Assembly: GCA_030180135.1 (NCBI GenBank)
Contig: CM058231.1
Location: 46,944,235-47,008,234, forward strand
Direction of reading: 5' to 3'
From: Orychophragmus violaceus
Taxonomy: Eukaryota > Streptophyta > Magnoliopsida > Brassicales > Brassicaceae
DNA length: 64,000 nucleotides
The position numbers were made by a program, and so were the translations under genes. Numbering within the stretch: the first letter of the stretch is position 1; every line of letters starts with the position of its first letter. Below are positions 62,957-64,000 of the stretch, piece by piece. Below the pieces are notes generated by a model, which was not told where the DNA came from, did not search any database, and worked only from the letters and a program-made list of their open reading frames with translations.

Positions 62957-64000
62957 TTAGCTCTTCTTGGGCTTAGGAAAGTATCCTTGATGCCAAACAT
63001 AAGTTTGCAAGCTTCCAATCCAAGTGGGTCTAGCAATCTCCAAGTAATGGACCAAGTTGACCCATTTAGGAAAATGAGATGTATCTTTCCGATCCAATGG
63101 ACTTTGCCTCTGATATTGAGCTTGTTGGAAATCTAAGAGATCAAGGAAGAATCTCCAATTGGTTTCAGGTCCAAATTGTACCTGAGTTGAGCTGGGTGAC
63201 TCAATCTTTGGCTCAGTCGCGGAATAGAACCTCAAGCAGAACCATCGGTTTTTAAAATTCATATCTTTTCCATCTGGACAGATATGGAGGTGATTCCAAT
63301 TCTCACGGCCTCTATGATGAATCAAGAATTCAGTAAAATTAGTTTCATGGCTTAACTCCTTCTGATTCATTTTGAAATCTCCTTTGAACGCTCGCATATC
63401 CAAATCGCGTAAGCTTGAAATGGTCTGAGTTGAAAGTTGCATAACTTCTTCACCATAACTCTGAATTGAGTGATTCTTCTTGGAGATATTCTGAAAATGA
63501 TCTGAGCATATTCTCCAAGTAGTTTCATGTATTGAATCGCCGTGGTTGACAAGATATGAATCAAACAGTAACCATGTGTCTGAACTTGATTCAATAATCT
63601 GAATTGTCGGACCGTCCTTAGCTTTGTTTGGCTTATCGATCATGGGAAGCTTATCCAGATTGTTCAGTTCTTCCTTCACCAGCTCGTATCGACTACCTCG
63701 ACCATCCTCCGAGCTATCCGTGGATTCCTGGTTCGATAAATAACCCCGGAATCTATCATTCCCCTCCTCTTGAAAAGGATTTGTCCTCAAATCTTGTTCC
63801 CCTACATCAAAAGGAAATGAATTAAGTACACAGAAAAAGATCCAGGAAACAAACAAGTAAGTAATGACAATGAAAGAGCTTGAATTGAAACTTCCTTTGG
63901 CGTTTGAAGTGTCCTTTCTTAAGTACTTCCAGTCCCAATCTTCAGACTGAAAAGTCAGTTGATTGTTCTCCTTGCTTTCTACCTTTTGAGATCGATCCTG
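62957..64000 (-). CDS. Gypsy 6 C-terminal ORF with extra domain (partial)
   Basis: The frame is open from the right window edge (64000) to a stop at 62957, about 347 codons, so the Met at 63856 is probably not the start. It shows an acidic start, a strongly hydrophobic stretch SFIVITYLFVSWIFFCVLNS (63800-63880), then EQDLRTNPFQEEGND, the signature of the very end of plant gypsy pol. About 270 further residues, rich in Asp, His and Trp, follow with no domain I recognise. The hydrophobic stretch could be a membrane helix or a retained intron; a TTTTGATGTAG acceptor-like site precedes GGGAACAAG. No function is assigned to the extra domain. Confidence 0.6.
   Translation of the reverse strand, partial: QDRSQKVESKENNQLTFQSEDWDWKYLRKDTSNAKGSFNSSSFIVITYLFVSWIFFCVLNSFPFDVGEQDLRTNPFQEEGNDRFRGYLSNQESTDSSEDGRGSRYELVKEELNNLDKLPMIDKPNKAKDGPTIQIIESSSDTWLLFDSYLVNHGDSIHETTWRICSDHFQNISKKNHSIQSYGEEVMQLSTQTISSLRDLDMRAFKGDFKMNQKELSHETNFTEFLIHHRGRENWNHLHICPDGKDMNFKNRWFCLRFYSATEPKIESPSSTQVQFGPETNWRFFLDLLDFQQAQYQRQSPLDRKDTSHFPKWVNLVHYLEIARPTWIGSLQTYVWHQGYFPKPKKS

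Overview
The window looks like heterochromatic, probably pericentromeric, DNA from a eudicot plant. A Brassicaceae relative of Arabidopsis is most likely. That placement is inferred from the kinesin-12 exons, the Athila-type element and the style of the copia and gypsy families; no search was possible. Nearly all of it is nested LTR retrotransposons. I found no intact host gene, and the only host gene recognised is a wrecked kinesin-12 pseudogene. Element names used here: copia A to G, gypsy 1 to 6, one Athila-like element and one endogenous pararetrovirus.

Layout. 1-2960: 3' part of copia A (+), inserted in the gag of gypsy 1 (+, chromovirus, 2961-about 7199). 7203-8974: gypsy 2 (-, Tat-like) whose LTR cuts directly into a kinesin exon. 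8975-15366: kinesin-12 pseudogene (+), carrying a hAT-type MITE at a splice donor and copia B (-) in an intron. 15367-18145: gypsy 3 (-) with an open gag, then an unassigned retroelement fragment. 18146-26955: copia D (-), split by complete copia C (-, 18342-25410, TSD GTTAT). 26956-29600: Athila-like gag/protease ORF (+), with a second copy of its 3' module in opposite orientation. 29610-34440: decayed endogenous caulimovirid-type pararetrovirus (-), followed by a duplicated promoter region that is split by copia E (-, 34962-42149, TSD GCACC). 42481-46768: gypsy 4 (-). 46780-60049: poorly characterised repeat-rich DNA hosting two young copia elements, F (47484-52759, intact 1420-aa polyprotein, LTRs that look identical) and G (54221-59097, gag-protease only). 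59695-62320: gypsy 5 (+) in a PPT-LTR-PBS arrangement. 62322-64000: gypsy 6 (-) with an unusual C-terminal ORF.

Main observation. A palindrome of about 14 bp, core GTGTCGATCGACAC, occurs about 38 times between 2564 and 28534. Nearly all copies lie in pairs, and 11 of 19 pairs are spaced exactly 21 bp start to start, close to two helical turns. The pairs occur in LTRs of three copia elements just upstream of TATA-like boxes, in two copia leaders, and inside and downstream of the Athila-like coding region, so they cross the copia/gypsy divide. A related LTR (copia E) lacks them. I read this as a shared, spreading cis-regulatory cassette of unknown partner.

Other themes. A copia family (A, C, E) keeps a gag ORF but shares a deletion of the reverse transcriptase core, which implies mobilisation in trans. 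Copia G is a second gag-only design. By LTR differences read by eye, relative insertion ages run F, then G, C and E, youngest to oldest.
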